Origin: a bacterium | GTDB lineage: Bacteria; UBA9089; CG2-30-40-21; SBAY01 | Assembly (NCBI GenBank): GCA_040757115.1 | Contig: JBFLYA010000088.1 | Location: 1-15,070 of the forward strand | Direction: 5' to 3' | DNA length: 15,070 nt | In this document: positions 1 to 9,243 of the stretch, in pieces | Layout of the letters: each line of letters begins with the position of its first letter | Numbering within the stretch: the stretch's first letter is position 1 | Program-made: the position numbers and the translations under genes | Notes under the pieces: generated by a model | Told to the model about the DNA's origin: nothing | What the model saw: only the letters and a program-made list of their open reading frames with translations | The model's database searches: none

Positions 1-1617
1 GTATTTCAACGCCTGTTCCAATTCCCCCATATCGCTATAAACTATGCCGATATTGCCCAGGTCAGAAGCCTCTCCCGACAGATACCCTATCTGCTTATGG
101 AGCTCAAGAGCCTGCTTATGGTATTTCAACGCCTGTTCCAATTCCCCCATATCGTAATAAACCGAGCCGATATTGCCCAGTTGATTAGCCTCTCCCTGCA
201 GATACCCTATCTGCTTATGGAGCTCAAGAGCCTGCTTGAAGTATTTCAACGCCTGTTCCAATTCCCCCATATCGCGATAAACTATGCCGATATTGCCCAG
301 GTCAGAAGCCTCTCCCTGCAGATACCCTATCTGCTTATCTATCTCAAGAGCCTGCTTATGGTATTTCAACGCCTGTTCCAATTCCCCCATATCGCTATAA
401 ACCAGGCCGATATTGCCCAGTTGATTAGCCTCTCCCTGCAGATACCCTATCTGCTTATCTATCTCAAGAGCCTGCTTATGGTATTTCAACGCCTGTTCCA
501 ATTCCCCCATATCGCGATAAACCAGGCCGATATTGCCCAGGTCAGAAGCCTCTCCCTGCAGATACCCTATCTGCTTATCTATCTCAAGAGCCTGCTTGAA
601 GTATTTCAACGCCTGTTCCAATTCCCCCATATCGCGATAAACCAGGCCGATATTGCCCAGTTGATTAGCCTCTCCCTGCAGATACCCTATCTGCTTATCT
701 ATCTCAAGAGCCTGCTTTAGGTATTTCAACGCCTGTTCCAATTCCCCCATATCGCGATAAACCAGGCCGATATTGCCCAGGTCAGAAGCCTCTCCCTGCA
801 GATACCCTATCTGCTTATCTATCTCAAGAGCCTGCTTGAAGTATTTCAACGCCTGTTCCAATTCCCCCATATCGCGATAAACCAGGCCGATATTGCCCAG
901 GTCAGAAGCCTCTCCCTGCAGATACCCTATCTGCTTATCTATCTCAAGAGCCTGCTTGAAGTATTTCAACGCCTGTTCCAATTCCCCCATATCGCGATAA
1001 ACCAGGCCAATATTGCCCAGGTGATTAGCCTCTCCCTGCAGATACCCTATCTGCTTATCTATCTCAAGAGCCTGCTTGAAGTATTTCAACGCCTGTTCCA
1101 ATTCCCCCATATCGCGATAAACCAGGCCAATATTGCCCAGGTGATTAGCCTCTCCCTGCAGATACCCTATCTGCTTATGGAGCTCAAGAGCCTGCTTATG
1201 GTATTTCAACGCCTGTTCCAATTCCCCCATATCGCGATAAACCAGGCCGATATTGCCCAGTTGATTAGCCTCTCCCTGCAGATACCCTATCTGCTTATCT
1301 ATCTCAAGAGCCTGCTTGAAGTATTTCAACGCCTGTTCCAATTCCCCCATATCGCGATAAACTATGCCGATATTGCCCAGGTCAGAAGCCTCTCCCTGCA
1401 GATACCCTATCTGCTTATCTATCTCAAGAGCCTGCTTATGGTATTTCAACGCCTGTTCCAATTCCCCCATATCGCTATAAACCAGGCCGATATTACCCAA
1501 GGCAGAAGCCTCTCCCTGCAGATACCCTATCTGCTTATCTATCTCAAGAGCCTGCTTGAAGTATTTCAACGCCTGTTCCAATTCCCCCATATCGCGATAA
1601 ACCAGGCCAATATTGCC
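1..1617 (-). repeat. Tandem 120-bp repeat array encoding near-identical TPRs
   Basis: Thirteen complete 120-bp units plus part of a fourteenth begin at 1, 121, 241 and so on to 1561, with no indels, so the frame is kept. On the minus strand each unit encodes a TPR with the canonical G8, Y11, G15, A20 and A27 (core NIGLVYRDMGELEQALKY). The units differ at only a few places: TPR positions 2-3 (NQ, NH, SD or SA), 9 (L, I or S), 12 (R, S or Y), 24 (H, F or L), 30-31 (ID or LH) and once at position 38. The array continues left of the window. Copy number should be treated with caution, because short-read assemblies collapse such arrays. Confidence 0.97.
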
Positions 1618-2355
1618 AATGACTGTTGCTTCATTTCTGTAAATTTTGGCTCTTTTAAACAGTGGCAGGGCTATTTCATAATACCTTAGCGCATCCTGGA
1701 AATTTGAAAGCTCCTGGTGAAGGTAGCCAATCTCAAAAGCCAGGTCAGCCTTTGCTTCTTCAGATAACGACTCTGCCTGAGTTCTGAAGGTTTCTGTCAG
1801 AGAGGCAAGCCTCTGCTCATTTTCCGAAGGTTCTTCTGCCTTTTGAGCAATTTCCCGGCGAACCTTTGCCTCATCTCCAAACCGGAAGACACCTGACTTA
1901 AATGTATAAAAATCCGGGGCTTTAAAGATAACCAGGTTTAAGAGAGAATCATCTACGAAGAATATCAGACTGAGATTTTGCTGACCGATTTTATCTCGGT
2001 TAAGGTTTATCCCCTGCAGAAACCGGCTAAGGCTCGGCTCATCTTCCCTGATAGAGACAATATCCCGGATTAAAAAGACAGGTTTCAAACAGGGTTTGGG
2101 CTTGGTTAAAAAGTACTGCTCAATTTTGGCAAAGGGGTCAATTATGGTTGGCGACAAAAAGATAGAATAGCAATCAAACTCCCTGGCCATCTCACTTGCG
2201 ATTCTCTCAGCCAGTTCATTTTCTACATCCGAAGTTTCACAACTAATAAAAAAAAGGCAGCCCCGGTTTTTAAAAAGGCGGAGTTGATGAAAGAGGCGGG
2301 GAATCTGAAGTTCATCCTTTTTACGAAAGACAACTGTTTTATCAGGCTTTTTCAT
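1..2355 (-). CDS. TPR repeat protein with a degenerate STAND-like NTPase head (3' end beyond window)
   Basis: 785 codons are open from ATG 2355 to the window edge with no stop; the C-terminus is missing. Residues 1-160 look like an inactivated P-loop fold: a hydrophobic strand near 33-38 (CLFFIS) followed by CETSDVENEL where a Walker A would be, KPVFLIRDI (91-99) at the Walker B position without the acidic pair, and APDFYTFKSGVF (146-157). I recall a closely similar APDF-W-x-SGVF phrase from bacterial TPR proteins with STAND-type heads (memory, not searched). Residues about 170-200 form a charged linker, 203-242 a diverged TPR, then near-identical 40-residue TPRs. The start overlaps the upstream ATPase by 14 nt, which implies coupled translation and a shared function. 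A role as a target-binding sensor or scaffold paired with the ATPase is inference. Confidence 0.85.
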   Translation of the reverse strand, partial: MKKPDKTVVFRKKDELQIPRLFHQLRLFKNRGCLFFISCETSDVENELAERIASEMAREFDCYSIFLSPTIIDPFAKIEQYFLTKPKPCLKPVFLIRDIVSIREDEPSLSRFLQGINLNRDKIGQQNLSLIFFVDDSLLNLVIFKAPDFYTFKSGVFRFGDEAKVRREIAQKAEEPSENEQRLASLTETFRTQAESLSEEAKADLAFEIGYLHQELSNFQDALRYYEIALPLFKRAKIYRNEATVIGNIGLVYRDMGELEQALKYFKQALEIDKQIGYLQGEASALGNIGLVYSDMGELEQALKYHKQALEIDKQIGYLQGEASDLGNIGIVYRDMGELEQALKYFKQALEIDKQIGYLQGEANQLGNIGLVYRDMGELEQALKYHKQALELHKQIGYLQGEANHLGNIGLVYRDMGELEQALKYFKQALEIDKQIGYLQGEANHLGNIGLVYRDMGELEQALKYFKQALEIDKQIGYLQGEASDLGNIGLVYRDMGELEQALKYFKQALEIDKQIGYLQGEASDLGNIGLVYRDMGELEQALKYLKQALEIDKQIGYLQGEANQLGNIGLVYRDMGELEQALKYFKQALEIDKQIGYLQGEASDLGNIGLVYRDMGELEQALKYHKQALEIDKQIGYLQGEANQLGNIGLVYSDMGELEQALKYHKQALEIDKQIGYLQGEASDLGNIGIVYRDMGELEQALKYFKQALELHKQIGYLQGEANQLGNIGSVYYDMGELEQALKYHKQALELHKQIGYLSGEASDLGNIGIVYSDMGELEQALKY

Positions 2356-3658
2356 TTTGTTTAATCTTCCTGTATTCTTCTACATCTGATATTAATAAAG
2401 GATGGATATCGCACCATTCATCACCATTCATATATTCGAGGGCAAACAGGGAATGGAATAATTCTAAAGCTTCTACCCTATCCGGGCTGAGGAGTCTCTT
2501 GTGGTCATATATTTCAAGCAATATATCATAATAAGTACGGTTAAGGGCACGCTTTTTATTTGCCCGCTCTTCATTGATAGCTGTTTCCATGTCAACAGTA
2601 TCAATCTTTTTACCGCCCTGGACCCTTGAATAACTTGAGGCAGAGGCAATAAGATCAATTAAGGTACGGAACACACCCCCACTGGCATCTACAGCCATAT
2701 TCAAGGCATTGTCTTCAATCAAATCCTTTTCCATCCGCTTAAACACAAGCTGTCGCAGGGTTTCTCTATGTTTTATAGCTTTTTCATCTTCTTTGCCATC
2801 TCTATCTTTCAACCTCAGATTACGCAGGACCTTTTGCCGCCCAATCTTGCTAACAATCACCGCACTCTTTGGTGAATAAATCATTGAGATAGGAATAGTA
2901 AGCAAGGCACTGCACTTAATATCGCCAATAATATTTCCCTCTTCAAAGAAAAGCTTTTCTGCCTGTGTGGGACCAGTCTTGTCCAGATCGTCTATAATCA
3001 GCAATATATCACGTGGTGTAATTGATAGTTTGATATTAAGGATAATATCGTTGACTAAATTACGCAGGTCAGTAACCTTAACCCTGTAAAATTCACGAAT
3101 CTGTTTGCGTGTTTCAGACTGCAGTCGTACTTTTGCGAAAAAGTCAGCACCCAGTCTTACAAAAGGGAATTTGAAACCCGTCTTTGCCTCTACGCCTCCT
3201 CCAATTTCACCATTTCTTGCTTTTGTAGTAGTCTTTTCGATTTGCAACTTGTCGGTGAAATAGCCCTCCATCTCTTTTAAACGCTCTTGCAAATATCCCG
3301 GCAGAGTAGTGTTTGTTTTTTCTGCCTTCTCTAAAATCTTAAAGGTCATAGTGAGCAAAAAGTCAATAATATCTATATCATTAATATCAAGCACTTCATT
3401 GGCGCTGTATTTAACCACTAAATACTTTGCATTAATTGCTTCATCATAGTCAATCTTGTTCAGTTCAGTTGACTTACCATTGCCCGGATGTCCACCAAGG
3501 AGAAATTTTAGCCCCCGGTTAGTGGTCAGAAGGTCATCTTTGATTATCTCAATCTCCTTTCGTTCTGTCTCCACATACCAGGGATCATCTTTTGGACAAA
3601 GGGGTTTCTGGCTATCGAAACAATTTATCACATCATCCAATTTAGAAGCCTTTGACAT
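2342..3658 (-). CDS. P-loop ATPase (AAA/KAP/STAND-like) paired with the TPR protein
   Basis: A 438-residue predicted ATPase. Walker A is GGHPGNGKST (55-64) and Walker B is ILLIIDDLDK (218-227). A sensor-like strand (ALLTIPISM) lies at 251-259. The C-terminal part (about 375-430, including LEYMNGDEWCDIHPLL) resembles a winged-helix domain of the kind that follows many AAA/STAND ATPase modules. Residues 146-175 are glycine-rich and then hydrophobic (NGEIGGGVEAKTG, then FKFPFVRLGADFFAKV), an unusual insert between the Walker motifs. ATG 3658 has AGAGGTG five bases upstream and a strong promoter just before it. The 3' end overlaps the TPR gene by 14 nt. I do not recognise a named family. A nucleotide-driven switch acting with the TPR partner, possibly in defence, is inference; ATP binding is well supported by the motifs. 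Confidence 0.88.
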   Translation of the reverse strand: MSKASKLDDVINCFDSQKPLCPKDDPWYVETERKEIEIIKDDLLTTNRGLKFLLGGHPGNGKSTELNKIDYDEAINAKYLVVKYSANEVLDINDIDIIDFLLTMTFKILEKAEKTNTTLPGYLQERLKEMEGYFTDKLQIEKTTTKARNGEIGGGVEAKTGFKFPFVRLGADFFAKVRLQSETRKQIREFYRVKVTDLRNLVNDIILNIKLSITPRDILLIIDDLDKTGPTQAEKLFFEEGNIIGDIKCSALLTIPISMIYSPKSAVIVSKIGRQKVLRNLRLKDRDGKEDEKAIKHRETLRQLVFKRMEKDLIEDNALNMAVDASGGVFRTLIDLIASASSYSRVQGGKKIDTVDMETAINEERANKKRALNRTYYDILLEIYDHKRLLSPDRVEALELFHSLFALEYMNGDEWCDIHPLLISDVEEYRKIKQNEKA

Positions 3659-3677
3659 TTAGCACCTCTTATATTAT

Positions 3678-3706
3678 ATTCTACCAAAAAATTAAGATTA
3701 TGTCAA
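3678..3706 (-). promoter_or_regulatory. Sigma70-type promoter of the ATPase/TPR operon
   Basis: On the minus strand: TTGACA (3706-3701), a 17-bp spacer, then TAGAAT (3683-3678). That is a perfect -35, a 5/6 -10 and ideal spacing. Transcription should start about 3670, giving a leader of only 10-15 nt that contains the AGAGGTG ribosome site for ATG 3658. The promoter lies between the gene and the palindromic element at 3725-3935, so the element did not remove it. Confidence 0.75.
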
Positions 3707-3724
3707 TCAAATTTTGCATTTCCC

Positions 3725-3935
3725 GTAACTATTCAGCCACAGATGGACACAGATGAAACACTGAAAATTCGTAATCCGTGTCCGTAGTTAGGCTCAAGGT
3801 TGAAGGCTGATGGCTGAAAATTCAGGTATAGTGCCTCCTGTCTCCTCTCCTTCTCCGTTTCCCCTTTTCTCATCTGTCTTCTGACCTCTGTATTTATCCG
3901 TGTTAATCCGTGTTAATCAGTGGCTGAATAGTTAC
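3725..3935. mobile_element. GTAACTATTCA-type palindromic element, 211 bp, non-coding
   Basis: Perfect 16-bp inverted ends: GTAACTATTCAGCCAC at 3725-3740 and its complement at 3920-3935. The similarity continues inward as diverged CACAGATGGACAC / CACTGATTAACAC words on both arms, so the whole unit can fold back. It has no transposase and no credible gene. The outer 11 bp equal those of the element at 4964-5430. No target duplication is visible (left flank CATTTCCC, right flank AAATCTAT), so it may be old or rearranged. Confidence 0.75.
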
Positions 3936-3979
3936 AAATCTATATCCTGAATTCCCTTTTATGTTACCATAAACAGGTT

Positions 3980-4066
3980 CTACTGTAGGGCCTTTGGGGT
4001 CAGACCAGCCAGGATAGCAATGCCAATAAAATTCAAATAATCACCCTTGCCGACCAGAATTTCCTC
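3980..4066 (-). pseudogene. Possible gene fragment encoding a hydrophobic C-terminal tail
   Basis: In a frame different from the overlapping nucleotidyltransferase tail, 28 codons read EEILVGKGDYLNF then IGIAILAGLTPKALQ and stop at 3980. This looks like natural protein (a polar turn followed by a membrane helix) rather than random frame, but it has no start of its own. It begins inside the 14-bp sequence shared with the DUF6922 ribosome site at 4939-4952, so it may be the tail of another gene joined here by recombination. I do not recognise the family. The rest of 3936-4040 holds nothing else I can identify. Confidence 0.25.
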
Positions 4067-4679
4067 CCCATTTAATTTCTTTTACTTCTGACTCAAAAAA
4101 ATCTTTTACTTTCGCCCAATCGATTTCAATCAACAGGTTAGGCATAGGTTCTTTGTCAGCATCATCAAAATAAGTTAAACTTTTAAGAATGTGAATAATA
4201 TTATAATTTACACTTTTATATTTTTCTCTAAAAAATCCTAATATTTCCCTGAGATGTCTTTTTTGTTGACAAATGACATATAAATCAATAAAATCTCTTC
4301 GACTTCCTCTTGAGGAAATAGCATCCATCTTCATACAAGCAATATCTAAAATATCTGCTACTTTTATGCCCATAAAATCTTTAGTTGAAAACAAAAGTGG
4401 ATAGGGATATTTAAAAAAACTAACTTTTGTTCCTTCAAATATTCCTATAACTGTATTAGGTGACTTTTTTTCCAATATAAAATCACCTTTTTCTATAAGT
4501 CTTTCTATACATAAATTAGTATCAATATCCATTGGTGTAAAGAAATCTAAATCCAATGATTGACGATGTCCTAATTGTAACGCTACTCCTGTTTCACCTA
4601 CTAAATAATAATCCTTACATAGTAATCTTAATAATTCCATATTGGACTTTGTTGCTTTTGAAATGACCTTTTCAAACAT
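4041..4679 (-). CDS. AbiEii/AbiGii-type nucleotidyltransferase (toxin-like)
   Basis: 212 residues. The segment YYLVGETGVALQLGHRQS (24-41) runs into LDLDFF (42-47) and matches the AbiEii nucleotidyltransferase core, with D43 and D45 as the expected metal ligands. GIKVADILDIACMKMDA (104-120) and GSRRDFIDLYVI (125-136) are the usual downstream motifs. The family normally has GGTAL-AL; here the second glycine is glutamate (GETGVAL), which might affect activity. AbiEii-type toxins transfer nucleotides to RNA targets; the substrate here is unknown. ATG 4679 has GAGGAAA upstream. It overlaps the DUF6922 gene by 52 nt, as in other pairs of these two families. The last eight residues (GGNSGRQG) follow a natural-looking end (KEIKW) and may be read-through into joined DNA. 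The gene is visibly more AT-rich than the housekeeping genes. Confidence 0.85.
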   Translation of the reverse strand: MFEKVISKATKSNMELLRLLCKDYYLVGETGVALQLGHRQSLDLDFFTPMDIDTNLCIERLIEKGDFILEKKSPNTVIGIFEGTKVSFFKYPYPLLFSTKDFMGIKVADILDIACMKMDAISSRGSRRDFIDLYVICQQKRHLREILGFFREKYKSVNYNIIHILKSLTYFDDADKEPMPNLLIEIDWAKVKDFFESEVKEIKWGGNSGRQG

Positions 4680-4933
4680 AAAATTTCCTCTTTATTTAGG
4701 TCAAAATATAGGCGCCAGAAATTAGCACTTTTAGGAGATAGTCTTCGAGTGTGCAAAAGTGTATTTTTAATTAGCTGTATAGAAAAACTCTTTATCATCC
4801 AGAAAATAGCCTTTTCATCTCCATATTCTAATATTCGCTCAATGATAAAGTTAGAATAGTTATCTTTATTTAGAGCTTCGAATGATATATCCCAGAAATA
4901 TTTTTTTAAATATTTAGGCAACCTATTACTCAC
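4628..4933 (-). CDS. DUF6922-type protein, probable antitoxin partner
   Basis: 101 residues. LPKYLKKYFWDISFEALN (5-22), IIERILEYGDEKAIFWMIKSF and RRLSPKSANFWRLYF match, from memory, the small DUF6922 family that commonly precedes AbiEii-like nucleotidyltransferases. It starts with GTG at 4933 behind a strong GGGGAGGA site. The 52-nt overlap with the toxin-like gene implies coupled expression. No helix-turn-helix is evident, so its role as an antitoxin is inferred from position. The promoter region was remodelled by the element at 4964-5430, which sits 31 bp upstream of the start. Confidence 0.8.
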   Translation of the reverse strand: MSNRLPKYLKKYFWDISFEALNKDNYSNFIIERILEYGDEKAIFWMIKSFSIQLIKNTLLHTRRLSPKSANFWRLYFDLNKEEILCLKRSFQKQQSPIWNY

Positions 4934-4963
4934 CTATCTTCCTCCCCATTTATAAATTTATAG

Positions 4964-5430
4964 GTAACTATTCAGCATACCAAGCAACTAGGAAGTAGGT
5001 AGTAGGTAGTAGGTAAGTAGGAAAGGGATAAAGGATGTGCACGGTATTCCTCTTCTGGGGACAATGTCTCCCCTTTCCTACTCTCCTACTTCCTACTTTC
5101 AGGGAAATCCCCCATTTCACTGATGCATTACCTTAGTTCTTCAAGAGATCCCTGGCTTATATTATAGGCATTTAACTTATTCTTTATGCCTTGTTTCTTA
5201 AAACTTTCTGCAATATTTGCTGGAATAGAAACAGCCGCTTTGCACATCTGTTGCACCAATCCATATTTTTCTTCAGTTGGGAAGTTTTTGGTTATTTCGT
5301 ATATTCTTATCACTAAATGATGGCTTTTTTGCCATACTACAAGTTGTCTAAAATCATCTAACTTCTCATTCATTTTCTTTCCCTTTCCTACTTCCCTACT
5401 CTCCTACTTTCCTACAGGGTGAATAGTTAC
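4964..5430. mobile_element. IS66-like non-autonomous element carrying a four-helix-bundle gene
   Basis: The ends are perfect inverted 11-mers: GTAACTATTCA at 4964-4974 and TGAATAGTTAC at 5420-5430. They are flanked by a perfect 8-bp direct repeat, ATTTATAG, at 4956-4963 and 5431-5438, which marks a transposition event. Ends beginning GTAA with 8-bp duplications are, as I recall, features of the IS66 family. Inside are AGTAGGTAGT-type words on the left arm (4986-5027), their complements at 5070-5100 and again at 5378-5415, and one truncated gene (5128-5373). It has no transposase, so it must have moved in trans. Confidence 0.85.
5128..5373 (-). CDS. 23S rRNA-intervening-sequence-type four-helix-bundle protein, short
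   Basis: 81 residues of the S23/IVP four-helix-bundle family: FRQLVVWQKSHHLVIRIYE (8-26), FPTEEKYGLVQQM, KAAVSIPANIAESF and the third-helix start SLEELR. Family members are normally about 115-125 residues and continue past EELR with another helix; here TAA follows EELR at once, so the fourth helix is missing. The ATG has AGGAAAGGG upstream, provided by the element's own repeat arm. The family is named from insertions in 23S rRNA genes and is related to the Avd accessory protein of diversity-generating retroelements, but neither an rRNA nor a reverse transcriptase is present here. The gene lies wholly inside the transposable element. Whether the shortened product folds is unknown. Confidence 0.8.
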   Translation of the reverse strand: MNEKLDDFRQLVVWQKSHHLVIRIYEITKNFPTEEKYGLVQQMCKAAVSIPANIAESFKKQGIKNKLNAYNISQGSLEELR

Positions 5431-5478
5431 ATTTATAGTAAGTATTAACCAGAAGTTCACATTAGTATTGTGGATAGT

Positions 5479-5538
5479 GGATAGTTGATAGTTGATGGTT
5501 GATAGTCTATGAAACTATCAACTATAAACCATCAACCA
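5479..5538. repeat. Imperfect inverted repeat downstream of ftsB
   Basis: The arm ending GATGGTTGATAGT at 5506 pairs with 5514-5538 (ACTATCAACTATAAACC...). About 21 of 25 positions match around a 7-nt loop. It starts 28 nt after the ftsB stop on the transcribed strand. It has no T-tract and no GC-rich stem, so it is not a standard intrinsic terminator, though it could mark the 3' end of the eno-ftsB message. No end repeats of the element families are seen. Confidence 0.5.
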
Positions 5539-5566
5539 TGTTTTTAGCCATAGTAATTACCATTTG

Positions 5567-5881
5567 TCATTTTTCTTCTTCTTTAGGGACAAACTTAACT
5601 TTTTTCTCCCCCTGTCGCATCATTCCCATTTGTCTGGCTAAATCCTCTATTCGGGTTGAGTCATTTTTTAATGCCGTTTTTTCCTTATCCAGAGCCTTAT
5701 TCTTCTCCTCTATTTCTCGTATTTGTCTGGTTAAAGTTGAGACTTGCCGCTTCTGATGAAAAATAGTGAGGATATTATTCATTCCACCAATGAATAATAT
5801 GATAAAGATTATAGTTAAAACTAATAATTTTTTTTGTCTGGTCTTTTTCTTTTTCCGAGGAAAGGTTATTTCGAATTCCAT
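5567..5881 (-). CDS. ftsB: FtsB/DivIC-family septum formation protein
   Basis: 104 residues with the family architecture: a basic N-terminal cytoplasmic tail (RKKKKTRQKK), one membrane helix at about 19-37 (LLVLTIIFIILFIGGM), then a coiled coil at about 43-85 rich in E, K and Q, and a short tail beginning at ARQMGMM. FtsB/DivIC proteins bridge division proteins on the outer face of the inner membrane. It follows eno by 49 nt with a GGGGG site before ATG 5881; the eno-ftsB order is common in bacteria and supports the assignment. The symbol is by family: FtsB and DivIC are hard to tell apart by sequence. Confidence 0.82.
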   Translation of the reverse strand: MEFEITFPRKKKKTRQKKLLVLTIIFIILFIGGMNNILTIFHQKRQVSTLTRQIREIEEKNKALDKEKTALKNDSTRIEDLARQMGMMRQGEKKVKFVPKEEEK

Positions 5882-5930
5882 TGTTTCCCCCAGTTTTAAT
5901 TTTGGATTTTAATTCACTACTGCCTACTAA

Positions 5931-8757
<2,827 letters not shown>

Positions 8758-8782
8758 TTTTGCTCCCAAAAAACTTATTGCT

Positions 8783-8836
8783 CAGTGAAGAGTAATTCAG
8801 TGAACAGAGGGCAGTAAAACTCTTTACTCTTCACTG
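8783..8836. repeat. Inverted repeat at the element insertion site
   Basis: A perfect 13-bp inverted pair: CAGTGAAGAGTAA at 8783-8795 and TTACTCTTCACTG at 8824-8836. The right arm contains the left copy of the 8-bp target duplication of the element at 8837-9241. With the element removed, atpC's end and this stretch form a gap of about 80 bp holding a possible stem-loop, perhaps a weak terminator or processing site. It lacks a T-tract. Confidence 0.5.
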
Positions 8837-9241
8837 GTAACCGTTCACCGCACAGACGCAGAGAAACAGAGAGGAAAATATCTTTTTTTCGTGTTTTTCG
8901 CGTTTTTCGATGTTCAAAAAGGCTGGTAAGCGTTCAGGTGGTGTAACAAAAGGAGATGTGGAGATTAAGGAGATAGGGAGATATTATTAAAAAAATTGAA
9001 ATTAATAGAAACTAATAGAAATTTATGGAAATTTGTTGTTTTCCACAATCAATTTCTACCTATTTCTATAAATTTCAATCTATTTCTATTATCTTATCTC
9101 CATATCACTCTTATCTCCTTATCCCCTTTCTTACACTTTTGATATATAGCCTGAACGGTTACCGTCCCGAAAATCTCTGTCTCTGGTGAATAGATTTTAA
9201 TTTTTTCTCTGCGTCTCTGTGTCTGTGCGGTGAATAATTAC
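8837..9241. mobile_element. GTAA-ended palindromic element, 405 bp, with 8-bp target duplication
   Basis: The left end GTAACCGTTCACCGCACAGA (8837-8856, similarity continuing to about 8873) pairs with the complement of 9204-9241 (GTAATTATTCACCGCACAGA). The direct repeat CTTCACTG flanks it exactly (8829-8836 and 9242-9249). It has no open reading frame of note. The interior is low-complexity (GAGATAAGGAGAT and AATTTCTA words) and contains a second inverted pair (next entry). It belongs with the 4964-5430 and 3725-3935 elements by end sequence. Confidence 0.8.
8926..9162. mobile_element. Inner inverted-repeat unit nested in the 405-bp element
   Basis: GTAAGCGTTCAGG at 8926-8938 pairs with CCTGAACGGTTAC at 9150-9162 (12 of 13). 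The arms continue as diverged GTGTAACAAAAGGAGAT / GTGTAAGAAAGGGGAT words and a central AT-rich fold. GTAAGCG is very close to the typical IS66 end. No target duplication (AAAGGCTG left, CGTCCCGA right), so it may be an older insertion or the two units may have recombined. Confidence 0.55.
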
Positions 9242-9243
9242 CT

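Noticed and set aside
1-1617. CRISPR or satellite array
   Set aside because: There are no repeat-spacer alternations; units abut directly and encode in-frame protein.
1-1617. Diversity-generating retroelement target
   Set aside because: The substitutions are not adenine-specific and no reverse transcriptase or template repeat is visible. The IVP-type gene at 5128-5373 is related to Avd only at family level.
97-1689. Long plus-strand open frames through the repeat array
   Set aside because: The 120-bp period is a multiple of three, so any stop-free frame stays open. The minus-strand frame reads as canonical TPRs joined without a break to a unique N-terminal region, so the plus-strand frames are shadows.
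5128-5373. Intervening sequence within a 23S rRNA gene
   Set aside because: No rRNA sequence flanks it; the flanks are element arms and a target duplication.
5479-5538. Intrinsic terminator after ftsB
   Set aside because: The stem is AT-rich and no T-tract follows on the transcribed strand.
8758-8769. TTG 8769 as the start of the TPR lipoprotein
   Set aside because: ATG 8757 has GGGAG at proper spacing and gives a cleaner signal peptide.
8926-9162. Inner unit as an independent recent insertion
   Set aside because: The 8-bp flanks AAAGGCTG and CGTCCCGA do not match; kept only as a nested inverted repeat.
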